Positions 28,983-38,442 of a DNA stretch of 64,000 nucleotides are shown in pieces. The stretch spans positions 1 to 64,000 of the forward strand of contig JAZLBO010000011.1 in the NCBI GenBank assembly GCA_045613765.1. Reading direction: 5' to 3'. Source of the DNA: RGIG4097 sp045613765. GTDB taxonomy: Bacteria > Bacillota > Clostridia > Christensenellales > CAG-917. Position numbers and translations under genes: made by a program. Position 1 is the stretch's first letter. Every line of letters begins with the position of its first letter. Under the pieces are notes generated by a model, which saw only the letters and a program-made list of their open reading frames with translations, was not told where the DNA came from and ran no database searches.

Positions 28983-29510
28983 ATGGAAGAAAATAAGATA
29001 ATTGAAGAACTTTGCGCTGAAGAAACTCAACCAGTGGAAATCCAAGAAGAAAACAAATTGGAGGAAGCAAAAAACCACTCAAAGAGAAAGAAAAATAGCC
29101 CCATGGCAAAAAAGAAAGATTTTATCATGAGCATTGTAATCACACTTGCATCAATGGTTGTCATCGTTGCTGTGATTTTCGGTTGCATTTTTGGCATTGC
29201 ATCTGCAAAAGCAAATGATCAAATCAACGTTGAACTGATGGACGGCCACGAGTGGAGCAGAGACTATCTTTGTGCATGGCTCAACAGCAGAAATGATATG
29301 ACCAACAACAACCTTAATCTTCCCACAGGCACAAACAAGTATCAACCTATTGAATTTGAAATGAGAGGTTTCAAAAAAGACTTGAAGGTGGAAAGACCCA
29401 TTGAAAACAGTCACTACACCTACACATATACGTTTGTTGTAAGAGATGAAAAATACAGCGTGACAATAGACACAAGGTCAGGGGCAGTTCTATCAGTTGG
29501 AATTGCATAA
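28983..29510 (+). CDS. Single-pass membrane protein with PepSY-like C-terminus
   Basis: 175 residues from ATG 28983, preceded by ACGGAGTAA; a TTG 33 bases upstream was rejected. Residues 1-40 are acidic and cytosolic-looking, then a basic patch (KRKKNSPMAKKK), one membrane helix (about 48-72), and an exported domain. The C-terminus (YTFVVRDEKYSVTIDTRSGAVLSV) has the PepSY-style strand-turn-strand ending with conserved Asp and Gly. PepSY domains often inhibit or chaperone extracellular proteins, but this function cannot be read from the sequence. Monocistronic, with terminator at 29535. Confidence 0.75.
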   Translation: MEENKIIEELCAEETQPVEIQEENKLEEAKNHSKRKKNSPMAKKKDFIMSIVITLASMVVIVAVIFGCIFGIASAKANDQINVELMDGHEWSRDYLCAWLNSRNDMTNNNLNLPTGTNKYQPIEFEMRGFKKDLKVERPIENSHYTYTYTFVVRDEKYSVTIDTRSGAVLSVGIA

Positions 29511-29534
29511 ATAATTGGTTAGAATATCGGTTTT

Positions 29535-29567
29535 AAAAAGACACTCACAGTTTTGAGTGTCTTTTTT
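29535..29567 (+). terminator. Terminator of the PepSY-like gene
   Basis: AAAAAGACACTCA and TGAGTGTCTTTTT arms around CAGTTT, ending in T7. The remaining bases up to 29733 contain no gene; CATAAAAT at 29719-29726 could be a sigma-E-like -10 for the next gene. Confidence 0.9.
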
Positions 29568-29732
29568 TGTTGTAAAAATTGTTGAAAATTTGCAATAAAA
29601 TCAGTGTTGAAATCCAACTTTCAACTGCACATTTTGTCGCATTTTGTGTTGTCAAAATCTGTCAAATAAAAAACATTGTTTCGCCCAATAAAATTTGATT
29701 ATAAATATCCCATCTTTGCATAAAATAGGGGT

Positions 29733-30434
29733 ATGTGGTCAAACGTCATCAGCATAGACAAATGCTTTTCAAAAGAAATAGAATATATCCTTTCAAAAGT
29801 GAAAAACATACGAGATTTATCCTTTGCAGTTGAAGAAAGCAAAGATAGAATTTGGGTGTATCTTGCATCACTTTGTGAAAAGAGTGCAAGACTTGAAGAA
29901 GAAATCACTGTGACAATAGAAAAGGTCATATTGACATATATGAAAACGAGGTTTTTCCTTGAAAAATTGCCGTCTTTTCAACTGACACACGCCACTTGCT
30001 CCCTTATATGCTCACTTGTGCATTTTGACAGGCGTTATGAAGAAAATATTTTGCGCAAACGAGTGGCAGAAACTGCAGATTTCAACGTTGACGGATTGTA
30101 TAACTTTCGTCTTCAAGACCTGAAACAAAATTGGGATGAAGTCATATCCCTTGCATCTCGCCTTATGTCATCAACGGACAGTGATGCATACGATATAGCA
30201 TCATTTATCACGTCAACGGACAGTGCTGGCAACAGAGTTGCCATTGACAGTGGGCAAATCTTCAACTTGACAACAGGAGAAAGAGCAGACCTTTTGGATA
30301 TTTTTGACAATGAGGAATTCAACATAATCATGGCAGTCATAGGAGAGTGCCCCAGTGAAATAATCGTAGAAAGGACGCCCCTTTCAAAAGAAATGAAAGC
30401 CACTCTCAATCGTATCGCCGAAATCATCCACTGA
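29733..30434 (+). CDS. YtxC-like putative sporulation protein
   Basis: 233 residues. The match to YtxC rests on order and wording: an alpha-helical N-terminal half, the motif VDGLYNFRLQDL at about 113-124 (family: IDGFxxFRLKDY), a following helix, a short beta section, and a final EEFNIIMAVIGECPSEIIVE that parallels the family's closing DxLISxLIxxxPxxIIIH. The family is confined to endospore formers, but its biochemical role is unknown. The start has only GGGG directly before ATG. If the upstream CATAAAAT is a sigma-E -10, the message would begin near the ATG itself (leaderless). Confidence 0.6.
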   Translation: MWSNVISIDKCFSKEIEYILSKVKNIRDLSFAVEESKDRIWVYLASLCEKSARLEEEITVTIEKVILTYMKTRFFLEKLPSFQLTHATCSLICSLVHFDRRYEENILRKRVAETADFNVDGLYNFRLQDLKQNWDEVISLASRLMSSTDSDAYDIASFITSTDSAGNRVAIDSGQIFNLTTGERADLLDIFDNEEFNIIMAVIGECPSEIIVERTPLSKEMKATLNRIAEIIH

Positions 30435-30483
30435 AACAAAACAACTTATTTTAATAACATCAAAAAATAATATTGATTGAATT

Positions 30484-30515
30484 AAAAAAAAGCCGTGAAT
30501 TTCACGGCTTTTTTT
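30484..30515. terminator. Bidirectional terminator between ytxC-like and serA
   Basis: AGCCGTGAA (30491-30499) pairs with TTCACGGCT (30501-30509), with A8 before and T7 after, so it can serve both converging genes. Confidence 0.9.
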
Positions 30516-30565
30516 GTTTTGTAAATTTATTGATTTGGTTTTATTTTTGTTGTATTGGTTGATGG

Positions 30566-31654
30566 TTAGAAGACTTTTCTCACCTTGATGACACCATCTT
30601 TTTCAAGCGTTGCTTCGTCAATTTCTGTGTCCGTGTCAATGATTGTATATTTCAATCCGTTTCTTGTTGCTGACACGCCATCAATTTGTGCATCTTCATT
30701 TGAGATGACGGTGTACCTATGTGCCTTTGTAGGCTCAATGGCTATGTTGGGCAAATTGACAGAGTTGAGCACGTTGCCTTTTTCTATGTATTCCTTAAGG
30801 CTATTTGATGCCATAACTGCACAATTGTCTTCGGCTTCTTCAGTTGATGCGCCAAGGTGGGGAGTGTTGACAATTCCATCTGCGCCAATGCTTTCTTCGG
30901 TGGGGAAGTCAAGGACGTATCCACGGATAATTCCGTCTGCAATACCTTTTTTCACTGCGTCAAGATCTGCAATTTCGCCACGGGCAGAATTGATGATAAT
31001 GACACCCTTTTTCATTGATGAAATAAGGTCACTGTTGATGGTGTTTTTTGTGGTGGGAAGATAGGGTATATGCACTGTGATAAAATCTGCATTTTTCACT
31101 GCATCTTTAAGGTTATCAAACATGGTCACAAAGGGCATTGTCACAGAGTAATCTTCTTTTGTGCCTTGTGTGTATGACACAATATTCATGCCCAAAGCGT
31201 GAGCAGAAGTTGCCACCTTTTTGCCTATTGCACCAAGTCCAATAACGCACAATGTTTTGCCCAAAATTTCAGTTCCAACAAATTGTCCCTTGCCTTTTTC
31301 AACTTGTTTTGCAACGTCGTCGCCCGTCAAAGTTTTCACCCAAGACATGGCAGGAAACAAATTTCTTGATGCCAAAATCAAACTGCCAATGACAAGTTCC
31401 TTGACGGCATTTGCATTTGCACCGGGTGTGTTGAATACGCACACACCTGCCTTGGCGTAATCTCCGTGAGGTATATTATTAACGCCTGCGCCTGCACGTG
31501 CAACTGCAAGGACAGAGGAGGGCAAATCCCATCCGTTCATATTGAAAGAGCGCACCAAAATGCCAACAGGGTTTTCTGCATTTGATGACAAATTGTATCC
31601 TTCAAGCACTTGATTTGCTTTGGTTGAAATTGAGTTGAGTGTCAGTATATTCAT
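30566..31654 (-). CDS. serA: D-3-phosphoglycerate dehydrogenase
   Basis: 362 residues from ATG 31654 with AGGAGTTTGGAT upstream; an in-frame extension of eight codons was rejected. It oxidises 3-phosphoglycerate to 3-phosphohydroxypyruvate, the first step of serine synthesis. The NAD-binding fold shows VIGLGAIGKKVA, and the substrate and catalytic regions show RAGAGVNNI, NSARGEI (Arg) and PHLGASTEEAE (His). After residue 300 only a short tail remains; the regulatory ACT domain of long SerA forms is absent or degenerate, so serine feedback may differ. It follows serC by 124 bases on the same strand, completing the pathway pair. Confidence 0.92.
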   Translation of the reverse strand: MNILTLNSISTKANQVLEGYNLSSNAENPVGILVRSFNMNGWDLPSSVLAVARAGAGVNNIPHGDYAKAGVCVFNTPGANANAVKELVIGSLILASRNLFPAMSWVKTLTGDDVAKQVEKGKGQFVGTEILGKTLCVIGLGAIGKKVATSAHALGMNIVSYTQGTKEDYSVTMPFVTMFDNLKDAVKNADFITVHIPYLPTTKNTINSDLISSMKKGVIIINSARGEIADLDAVKKGIADGIIRGYVLDFPTEESIGADGIVNTPHLGASTEEAEDNCAVMASNSLKEYIEKGNVLNSVNLPNIAIEPTKAHRYTVISNEDAQIDGVSATRNGLKYTIIDTDTEIDEATLEKDGVIKVRKVF

Positions 31655-31778
31655 ATCCAAACTCCTATTTTTTTGCACTTTGACAAGTGCCGTCTTTTGT
31701 GCTTTATGCGTTCAAAAGAGAAGTTTATCCACTTATTTTATCGCATAAAGTCTACTTTTGTGCAAATTGAAAAGGGTG

Positions 31779-32852
31779 TTATCTATTTTCCTTTTCAAAT
31801 TTTTTCATAAATTCAATGAGTGCTTCAACGCCTTCAACGGGCATTGCATTGTAGATTGATGCTCTCATACCACCAACCACTTTGTGACCTTTGAGTGACA
31901 CAAGACCACAGGCTTCTGCTTCCTTGATAAACTTGGCGTCAAGTTCCTTTGAAGATGTGACAAAAGGCACGTTCATGATTGAGCGATATTCCTTTTCAAC
32001 GTTGTTCTTGTAGAAGTCGGTGCTGTCAATATAGTTGTAAAGCATTTGTGCTTTTTTGCGATTGATCTTTTCAATTTCTTTGATGCCACCCATCTTCTTC
32101 AAATGGCGCAAGTTGAGCATCATCATGTAGATTGACCAACAAGGAGGTGTGTTGTATGCACTGTTGTTGTCTGCATGGATTTTGTATTTGAGCATGGTGG
32201 GGCAGATGGGCATTTCGCCACCGAGCAAGTCCTTTCTTACGATAACGAGAGTGACACCTGCAGGGGCGAGATTTTTTTGTGCGCCAGCATAAATCAAACC
32301 GTACTTGCTCACGTCAATGACTTCACTCATAATGCAAGATGACATATCTGAAACGATAGGCAAATTTGTGTCGGGAAGTGAAGGATATTTTGTGCCAAAA
32401 ATGGTGTTGTTTTCTGTGATGTGCAAGTAGTCTGCATCTTGACGGAAATCATCACGGCAAGTGGTGGGGATATAGGTGTGGTTTCTGTCTTCGCTTGATG
32501 CCACCAATTTTATATCGCCGTACTTCAAAGCCTCTTTGTATGCTTTTGATGAAAAGTTGCCTGTGACAATATAGTCTGCCTTGCCAGTCTTCAACAAGTT
32601 GAGGGGTACTGCTTCAAATTGAGTTGATGCGCCACCTTGTACAAGTATGATTTCATAGTTTTCAGGCACGTTCAAAAGTTCACGGACAAGAGATATGCAC
32701 TCATTGTTGATTTCGTCATACCACTTGGAGCGATGGCTCATTTCCATGACGCTCATGCCAGAGCCGTTGTAGTCGGCTATATTTTTGCCTGCTTGTTCAA
32801 TGACTTCAAGGGGCAACGTTGTAGGGCCTGCTGAAAAGTTGTAAACTCTCAT
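31779..32852 (-). CDS. serC: Phosphoserine aminotransferase
   Basis: 357 residues, with GAGGAATTT before the ATG. It converts 3-phosphohydroxypyruvate and glutamate to phosphoserine. The start YNFSAGPTTLP, the GGASTQFE phosphate-binding loop (73-80) and the PLP lysine Lys193 in YAGAQKNLAPAG identify the family, and the length is typical. It is first of a serC-serA unit driven by the promoter at 32882-32910. The 124-base gap to serA contains an inverted repeat TTATGCG/CGCATAA but no clear terminator. Confidence 0.95.
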   Translation of the reverse strand: MRVYNFSAGPTTLPLEVIEQAGKNIADYNGSGMSVMEMSHRSKWYDEINNECISLVRELLNVPENYEIILVQGGASTQFEAVPLNLLKTGKADYIVTGNFSSKAYKEALKYGDIKLVASSEDRNHTYIPTTCRDDFRQDADYLHITENNTIFGTKYPSLPDTNLPIVSDMSSCIMSEVIDVSKYGLIYAGAQKNLAPAGVTLVIVRKDLLGGEMPICPTMLKYKIHADNNSAYNTPPCWSIYMMMLNLRHLKKMGGIKEIEKINRKKAQMLYNYIDSTDFYKNNVEKEYRSIMNVPFVTSSKELDAKFIKEAEACGLVSLKGHKVVGGMRASIYNAMPVEGVEALIEFMKKFEKENR

Positions 32853-32881
32853 AAATTCCTCGCAAAATATTTGTTGATAAC

Positions 32882-32910
32882 ATTATACAATTCACACCAA
32901 AAATTGTAAA
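32882..32910 (-). promoter_or_regulatory. Sigma-A promoter of serC-serA
   Basis: Minus strand: TTTACA (32910-32905), 17-base spacer, TATAAT (32887-32882), 30 bases before the serC ATG. Confidence 0.8.
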
Positions 32911-33028
32911 TACCGAATTTTTTGAAAATCATAGGAAAATAACGGAAAAATATGTTTTTTTCCTGTCAAAAAGGTCAAAATATGCAGAAAAGTTTTCTTA
33001 GAGCAGTATAAAAAGTGCCGTCTTCAAG

Positions 33029-33057
33029 TTGCAAAAAGCCGTCATGTATGCTATAAT
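33029..33057 (+). promoter_or_regulatory. Promoter of the RNase J operon
   Basis: TTGCAA (33029-33034), 17-base spacer with extended TG at 33049-33050, TATAAT (33052-33057). Confidence 0.85.
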
Positions 33058-33087
33058 TGTGAAATAGATATAATTATACACGTAATG

Positions 33088-33103
33088 CACGGGCGCACCC
33101 GTG
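33088..33103 (+). promoter_or_regulatory. Hairpin in the RNase J leader
   Basis: CACGGG-CGCA-CCCGTG, a six-base G/C stem with a four-base loop, sits between the promoter and the ribosome site AGGAG (33113-33117). It could protect the 5' end from RNase J itself or serve autoregulation; this is inference. Confidence 0.55.
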
Positions 33104-33122
33104 TCGGCATATAGGAGTTATA

Positions 33123-34751
33123 ATGGCAAAAACAGTTAGAGTTGTCTTTCTCGGTGGAGTTGGAGAAATCGGGAAGAATATGACTGCCCTTGAATATGAT
33201 GATGACATCATCATTGTTGATTGTGGGGTGGAATTTCCACGAGAAGACAGTCCCGGTATTGATGCAATAATACCCGACATCAGTTATATAAGAGAAAATA
33301 TCCACAAACTTCGTGGTGTTGTGTTGACTCACGGACACGAAGATCACATGGGCGCACTTCCGTACTATGCAGAGGAATTGAACACCCCCATATACGGCAC
33401 ACCCTTGACACTTGGTCTTCTTCAAAGAAAACTCTTGGAGCGCAATATTCCTGCAAGGCTCAAAGAAGTCAAAGAAGGTGACACAATCAAACTTGGTTGT
33501 TTCTCTGTGGAATTCATCAAAGTGGCTCACTCAATGGCAGGTGCTTGCGCCTTGTCAATCACAACCCCTTTGGGCGTGATATTTGTCACTGGCGACTACA
33601 AGTTTGATCGCAGTCCCATAGACAACAAAAAGACAGACATCAAGCGCATCAAGGAAATTGGCGAAAAAGGTGTTATGCTCATGCTTGGGGAAAGCACCAA
33701 TGTTGAAAGAAAGGGTCACTCAACGTCAGAAAAAGTTGTTGGACAAGGTCTTGACAAGATTTTCCAAGACAACACTGACAAACGCATAGTCATCTCATGT
33801 TTTTCATCTTCAAACTATCGTGTGCAACAAATCTTGTGGCTTGCAGAAAAATACAATCGCAAAGTGTATCTCGCAGGCAGAAGCATGAAGTCTATTGTTG
33901 ACGTAGCATCAAAGGTTGGAGAACTGAAAGTGCCAAAGGGCGTCATTGTTGACGGAGTGGGCAAAACTCGTCCTGAAAAACTTGTCATCATTGCAACCGG
34001 CACACAAGGAGAGCCTGAAAGTGCTTTGTCCAAACTTTCCACAGACGATTTCGGCAAAGGCATTTCTCTTGGAGAAAATGATTTGGTTGTTCTTTCATCA
34101 ACACCAATTCCCGGCAACGAAAAATCAGTCTATCAAGTCATCAACAATCTGTATAGACAAGGGGCAAAAGTGGTCTATGACTCAATGAACGACGTCCACG
34201 TATCCGGCCATGCTTACGAAGACGAACTTCGCAGTATGCTCGAACTTGTCCGTCCAAGATTTTTTATGCCCGTACACGGCGAATATCGTCATCAATTCAA
34301 GCACGTGGAATTGGCAACACAATGTGGCGTGCCTGAAAGAAATACTGCAATCCCCAACATTGGCGAAGTGTGGGGTGTCAACCACAACAGTCTTAGACAA
34401 CACTCAAACGTGACTGCAGGCAACGTGTATGTTGATGGCGACGTTATTGAAGATGGCAACGGCATAGTCCGTGACAGACGTATTCTTGCAGAATACGGTG
34501 TCCTTGTAGTACTTCTTGCCGTCAACCATACAACTCACAGAGTTGAAGGGGATGTTGAGATTATCCCCAGAGGCATTTATATCAGTGATGAAAAGCATCT
34601 TGACATCACTCGTGCCGTCAACAATACTGTGGCAGAAAACAAGGATTCAAGTTTTTATGAACTTACAGGGGCAGTGAAGAAGGCTGTACGCAAGCAATTC
34701 TATCGTGACAGACAATTCCCAATGATAATCCCCGTGATAATAGAGGACTAA
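33123..34751 (+). CDS. rnj: Ribonuclease J
   Basis: 542 residues, ribosome site AGGAG. Metallo-beta-lactamase/beta-CASP nuclease with 5'-3' exonuclease and endonuclease activity on RNA, central to mRNA decay and rRNA maturation in Firmicutes. The zinc motif HGHEDH is at residues 70-75; later motifs HSMAGA and GDYKFD fit the lactamase core, and MPVHGEYRH is in the beta-CASP/C-terminal side. About 542 residues is normal. It heads an operon with the next gene starting one base after its stop. Whether it corresponds to J1 or J2 cannot be told; no second copy is in the window. Confidence 0.95.
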   Translation: MAKTVRVVFLGGVGEIGKNMTALEYDDDIIIVDCGVEFPREDSPGIDAIIPDISYIRENIHKLRGVVLTHGHEDHMGALPYYAEELNTPIYGTPLTLGLLQRKLLERNIPARLKEVKEGDTIKLGCFSVEFIKVAHSMAGACALSITTPLGVIFVTGDYKFDRSPIDNKKTDIKRIKEIGEKGVMLMLGESTNVERKGHSTSEKVVGQGLDKIFQDNTDKRIVISCFSSSNYRVQQILWLAEKYNRKVYLAGRSMKSIVDVASKVGELKVPKGVIVDGVGKTRPEKLVIIATGTQGEPESALSKLSTDDFGKGISLGENDLVVLSSTPIPGNEKSVYQVINNLYRQGAKVVYDSMNDVHVSGHAYEDELRSMLELVRPRFFMPVHGEYRHQFKHVELATQCGVPERNTAIPNIGEVWGVNHNSLRQHSNVTAGNVYVDGDVIEDGNGIVRDRRILAEYGVLVVLLAVNHTTHRVEGDVEIIPRGIYISDEKHLDITRAVNNTVAENKDSSFYELTGAVKKAVRKQFYRDRQFPMIIPVIIED

Positions 34752-34752
34752 T

Positions 34753-35829
34753 ATGCAAAGAAAACCTATTATTCTCATTTTGACAAGCCGTGATGAAAAG
34801 GCAAACATATCTTCTCAAATTGCCGAGTCCATCAAGAAAGTAGGCACGCACAATGCTGTCATCCTTGGTGATGACAAGTATGGCTCTACGCAAAAAACAT
34901 CTCGTCTTGATAGACTTGTGTCTTTGAAAGAGGAATATCAACAAATCCTTGAAGAAAAGTCAAGACGTAAGCACGGCAAAAAGAAAAAACACGGCAGAGA
35001 TTCTCGCATTTCAAACGCAGTCAAGAGATACCGTCCGGAACTTGTTCTTGCCGTGACGCCATACGCCTACTTTGCTTTGACCGAAGCAAAAAAGAAGACG
35101 GGTTTTTCAACGGCAATATTCTACATAATGCCGTACTTTGTCCTTGACAAACAAACCTATGACGAAGTGGAAACCACCTTCATCGTTGAAAACCAAGACG
35201 TAAAGAGTGCGCTTGTGCAACAAGGTGTCCCTTCAAAGCGTGTTATGACAATGGGGCTTCCTTATACCATTGACAAGAAAACCCCCATTGAAATCGCCAC
35301 ACTCAAGCAAGAATTGGGCTTGCCCAAAACAATGTCCGTATTCCTCAACGCAGGCAAAAAGGACGGCGTGCAGGAACTTTTCCGTCTTCTTCTTGATCAA
35401 GGCAACGTCATCAACACCATTGCATACACAGGGGACAACAAAGTCAGCACTGAACTTCGTTCAATCGCAGACAACTATGGCGCAAACAACGTTGTCGTGC
35501 CTCAAAGAGCAGAGCAATTTGATGAATATCTCTCTGCTTGTGACGTCCTTGTGACAAAACACGATATAGCAACCATCTACAAGGCTTTCAAACTTGGCAA
35601 ACCCGTCATCGTTCTTTCAAACGGAGAGCACGCCAATAGAGAAATTGAATACCTTGTCCACCACGGACTTGTTATGCACGCAAGAGAAAACCTTGAAATC
35701 GTTGGACTTATGTATCGTCTTATTGAAACAGGAGTTGCAGCCACTTACGTGCGCGCAGGCGAAAAATGGGTGGAATCAAGCGACATACAAACAATCACAA
35801 ACTATCTTGTCAGTTATATAGGAATTTAG
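34753..35829 (+). CDS. MurG/MGDG-synthase-like glycosyltransferase
   Basis: 358 residues, starting one base after the RNase J stop. The C-terminal half has the GT28 nucleotide-sugar fold: LNAGKKDGVQELFRLL, VVVPQRAEQFDEYLSACDVLVTKHD and KLGKPVIVLSNGEHANREIEYLV, as in processive diacylglycerol glucosyltransferases and MurG. The N-terminal half is atypical: the glycine-rich loop (GGGH...A) is missing, and a strongly basic segment at residues 69-91 (RRKHGKKKKHGRD) replaces it, which may bind acidic lipid. A role in glycolipid synthesis is likely, but the acceptor is unknown and activity is uncertain. Confidence 0.75.
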   Translation: MQRKPIILILTSRDEKANISSQIAESIKKVGTHNAVILGDDKYGSTQKTSRLDRLVSLKEEYQQILEEKSRRKHGKKKKHGRDSRISNAVKRYRPELVLAVTPYAYFALTEAKKKTGFSTAIFYIMPYFVLDKQTYDEVETTFIVENQDVKSALVQQGVPSKRVMTMGLPYTIDKKTPIEIATLKQELGLPKTMSVFLNAGKKDGVQELFRLLLDQGNVINTIAYTGDNKVSTELRSIADNYGANNVVVPQRAEQFDEYLSACDVLVTKHDIATIYKAFKLGKPVIVLSNGEHANREIEYLVHHGLVMHARENLEIVGLMYRLIETGVAATYVRAGEKWVESSDIQTITNYLVSYIGI

Positions 35830-35830
35830 T

Positions 35831-37114
35831 ATGCCAAAAATCACAAACCTTACCCCTTTTGCCAAAAGAAAGGGCTTGAAAATAGGGGACGAAATAGTCA
35901 AAATCGGTGGTCATCCTTGTGTTGATATTCTTGACACACTCTATTTTGACAATGAAAAGAAATTTGATATAGTTGTCTATCGTGACGGCAAAATTAAAAA
36001 TATCAAAATTCGCAAAAAGGAAACAAAACCTTTGGGCATTGAACTTGAGGAAATGGAAACAATCCGTTGCAAAAACAAATGTGTATTTTGTTTTGTTGAC
36101 CAACTTCCCAAGGGACTTCGTGACACGTTGTACGTCAAAGACGACGACTATCGCTTGAGTTTTATCAGTGGTTGCTACGTGACAATGACAAATGTAGGGG
36201 AGGAAGAAATTGAGCGTATTTTACGTCTTAAACTCAGCCCTATGTACATATCCGTCCACGCCTTTAATGATGACAAGAGAGTGGCACTTGTCAAAAACCC
36301 CAACACAAGAAATCTCATCAACACAATGAGAAGACTTGGCGCAAACGGTATCAAAATGCACACTCAACTTGTTATCGTGCCCGAAATGAACGACGGGGCA
36401 ACACTCATTGAATCCATTGAAGGACTTCATGGTGTAGAAGGTGTAGAAAGTGTTGCAGTTGTTCCCGTTGGACTCACGGGACACCGTGACAATCTTACAA
36501 AGATTCGCCCTGTATCCAAGAACGAAGCAGTGGAAACCATTGAACACGTAGAGTGGCTCAACAAGCAATACGGCGGGGACTTCTGTTGGTGCTCTGATGA
36601 GTATTATCTCATTGCAGAAAAGCCAATCCCCCAAGACAAATTCTACGGAGATTTTAATCAAATTGAAAATGGCGTTGGACTCATTGCAGACTTCATCTCC
36701 AATCTTGATTATTCACTTGGAGAAATGGAAGATTGCACTTTGAGTGGCAAAGCCACACTCATCACAGGCAAGTCATTTGCACCAGTGCTTGAAGTGGAAA
36801 AGAAGAAGATAGAAACAAAACTTGGACTTAATCTTGACGTTTTGGGTGTGTCAAATGTCTTTTTTGGCACAAGCGTCACGGTGGCAGGTCTTGTTGTCGG
36901 CAAAGATATCGTTGCACAAGCAGAAGGCAAGGACACAGATGTCTATCTCGTGCCTGACAATATGCTTCGTGAGTTTACAACAACTTTCCTTGATGACACA
37001 ACAGTAAAAGATATAGAAACACAACTTGGCAAGCCTGTCATAGTTGTCCAACACAACGGATCAGATTTGGCAGAAAAACTTGCAACATATTTTAAGGAAC
37101 ACAATGAGCATTAA
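35831..37114 (+). CDS. DUF512 radical-SAM protein with N-terminal PDZ-like domain
   Basis: 427 residues. Residues 1-65 form a PDZ-like fold (AKRKGLKIGDEIVKIGG), followed by a cysteine motif Cys80-x3-Cys84-x2-Cys87 (RCKNKCVFCFVDQLPKGLR), the radical-SAM cluster site, and the DUF512 C-terminal domain with GVSNVFFGTSVTVAGLVVGKD. This arrangement is conserved in Clostridia, usually just before der, as here; the reaction is unknown. It starts one base after the glycosyltransferase stop and overlaps der by 11 bases, so the three genes are translationally coupled. Confidence 0.9.
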   Translation: MPKITNLTPFAKRKGLKIGDEIVKIGGHPCVDILDTLYFDNEKKFDIVVYRDGKIKNIKIRKKETKPLGIELEEMETIRCKNKCVFCFVDQLPKGLRDTLYVKDDDYRLSFISGCYVTMTNVGEEEIERILRLKLSPMYISVHAFNDDKRVALVKNPNTRNLINTMRRLGANGIKMHTQLVIVPEMNDGATLIESIEGLHGVEGVESVAVVPVGLTGHRDNLTKIRPVSKNEAVETIEHVEWLNKQYGGDFCWCSDEYYLIAEKPIPQDKFYGDFNQIENGVGLIADFISNLDYSLGEMEDCTLSGKATLITGKSFAPVLEVEKKKIETKLGLNLDVLGVSNVFFGTSVTVAGLVVGKDIVAQAEGKDTDVYLVPDNMLREFTTTFLDDTTVKDIETQLGKPVIVVQHNGSDLAEKLATYFKEHNEH

Positions 37115-38426
37115 ACCTTTGATTGCCGTAGTCGGCAGACCCAATGTAGGAAAATCAACACTTTTCAATCGCCTTGTTGGCGAAAGAATTTCTATTGTCG
37201 AAAACACCCCCGGTGTCACACGTGACAGAGTGTATCGTGACGTTGAGTGGTGTGGCAAAGTCTTCACAATGATAGACACTGGTGGTCTTGAACTTAAGAG
37301 TGAAGACGAAATGTGGTCACATATTCGTGCACAAGTTGAAATCGCAGTGGAAGCAGCAGATGCAGTTCTCTACGTGGTTGATGGCAAGACAGGTCTTACC
37401 CTTGACGATCAAACAATCACAGCATTTCTTCGTAAAGTTGACAAGCCCGTTATCCTTGCAGTCAACAAACTTGACAACAACGAAACACACGTCCTTTACG
37501 ATTTCTACGCCCTTGGCTTTGGCGAGCCTTATGGCATTTCTGCAGAGCAAGGCAAAGGTCTTGGCGACCTTCTTGATGCAATCGTAGAAACAGTTGAAGC
37601 AGTGCCCCAAGAAGAAGAACCTGACAGATTGAAGATTGCAATCGTTGGCAAACCCAACGCCGGCAAGAGTTCACTCACCAACAAACTTCTTGGCTACAAT
37701 CGTTGTATCGTCAGTGATATCGCAGGCACAACCCGTGATGCAATCGACACAGCCCTTGATATCGGTGATGACAAATATCTCATCATTGACACTGCAGGTA
37801 TGCGCAAAAAGAAAGCAGTTGCAGATGGCGAAGATGTTGAAAGATATTCCGTTATCCGTGCAATCCTTGCAATTCGCAGAGCAGACGTAGTTGTTATGGT
37901 TTGCGATTCTGCCGAAGGCATGACAGAACAAGATGTAAAAATTGCAGGTCTTGTCCACGAAGAAGGCAAGCCTTCCGTCATTGTCATGAACAAGTGGGAT
38001 TTGGTGGAAAAGGATACATACACAAGAGAAGCATTTGAAAGAAAACTTCGTGAAGATTTGAAGTTTATGGACTACTACAAGTCACTCTACATCTCTGCAA
38101 AAACCGGCAAGAGAGCAGACTCTGTTTTGCCTGCTTGCAAAGAGGTTGTTGCATCATCACGTAGAAGAATACAAACAGGACTTCTCAACGAAGTTTTGAC
38201 AGAGGCAATTCGCATAAGCGAACCTCCTGCACGTCTTGGCAGAAAGTTGAAGATATACTTCATCACACAAGTGTCAGTCACACCCCCCACCTTTGTCATC
38301 AAAGTCAACGATCCCGAACTTATGCACTTCAGTTATAAGAGATATATCGAAAACGCTTTGAGAAAAAGTTTTGACTTCAAAGGCACTCCTATTCGTATAT
38401 TGATAAGGAAGAACAGTGAAGACTGA
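37104..38426 (+). CDS. der: Ribosome-biogenesis GTPase Der (EngA)
   Basis: 440 residues from ATG 37104 with AAGGAACAC upstream; an in-frame start 20 codons earlier lies inside DUF512 and was rejected. Two tandem G domains: P-loop GRPNVGKS at 11-18 with DTGG and NKLD, and P-loop GKPNAGKS at 182-189 with DTAG and NKWD. A C-terminal KH-like domain follows (about 350-440, ending FDFKGTPIRILIRKNSED). Der assists assembly of the large ribosomal subunit. Nothing is unusual. Confidence 0.97.
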   Translation: MSIKPLIAVVGRPNVGKSTLFNRLVGERISIVENTPGVTRDRVYRDVEWCGKVFTMIDTGGLELKSEDEMWSHIRAQVEIAVEAADAVLYVVDGKTGLTLDDQTITAFLRKVDKPVILAVNKLDNNETHVLYDFYALGFGEPYGISAEQGKGLGDLLDAIVETVEAVPQEEEPDRLKIAIVGKPNAGKSSLTNKLLGYNRCIVSDIAGTTRDAIDTALDIGDDKYLIIDTAGMRKKKAVADGEDVERYSVIRAILAIRRADVVVMVCDSAEGMTEQDVKIAGLVHEEGKPSVIVMNKWDLVEKDTYTREAFERKLREDLKFMDYYKSLYISAKTGKRADSVLPACKEVVASSRRRIQTGLLNEVLTEAIRISEPPARLGRKLKIYFITQVSVTPPTFVIKVNDPELMHFSYKRYIENALRKSFDFKGTPIRILIRKNSED

Positions 38427-38442
38427 TAGGGGTTGAAAATTT

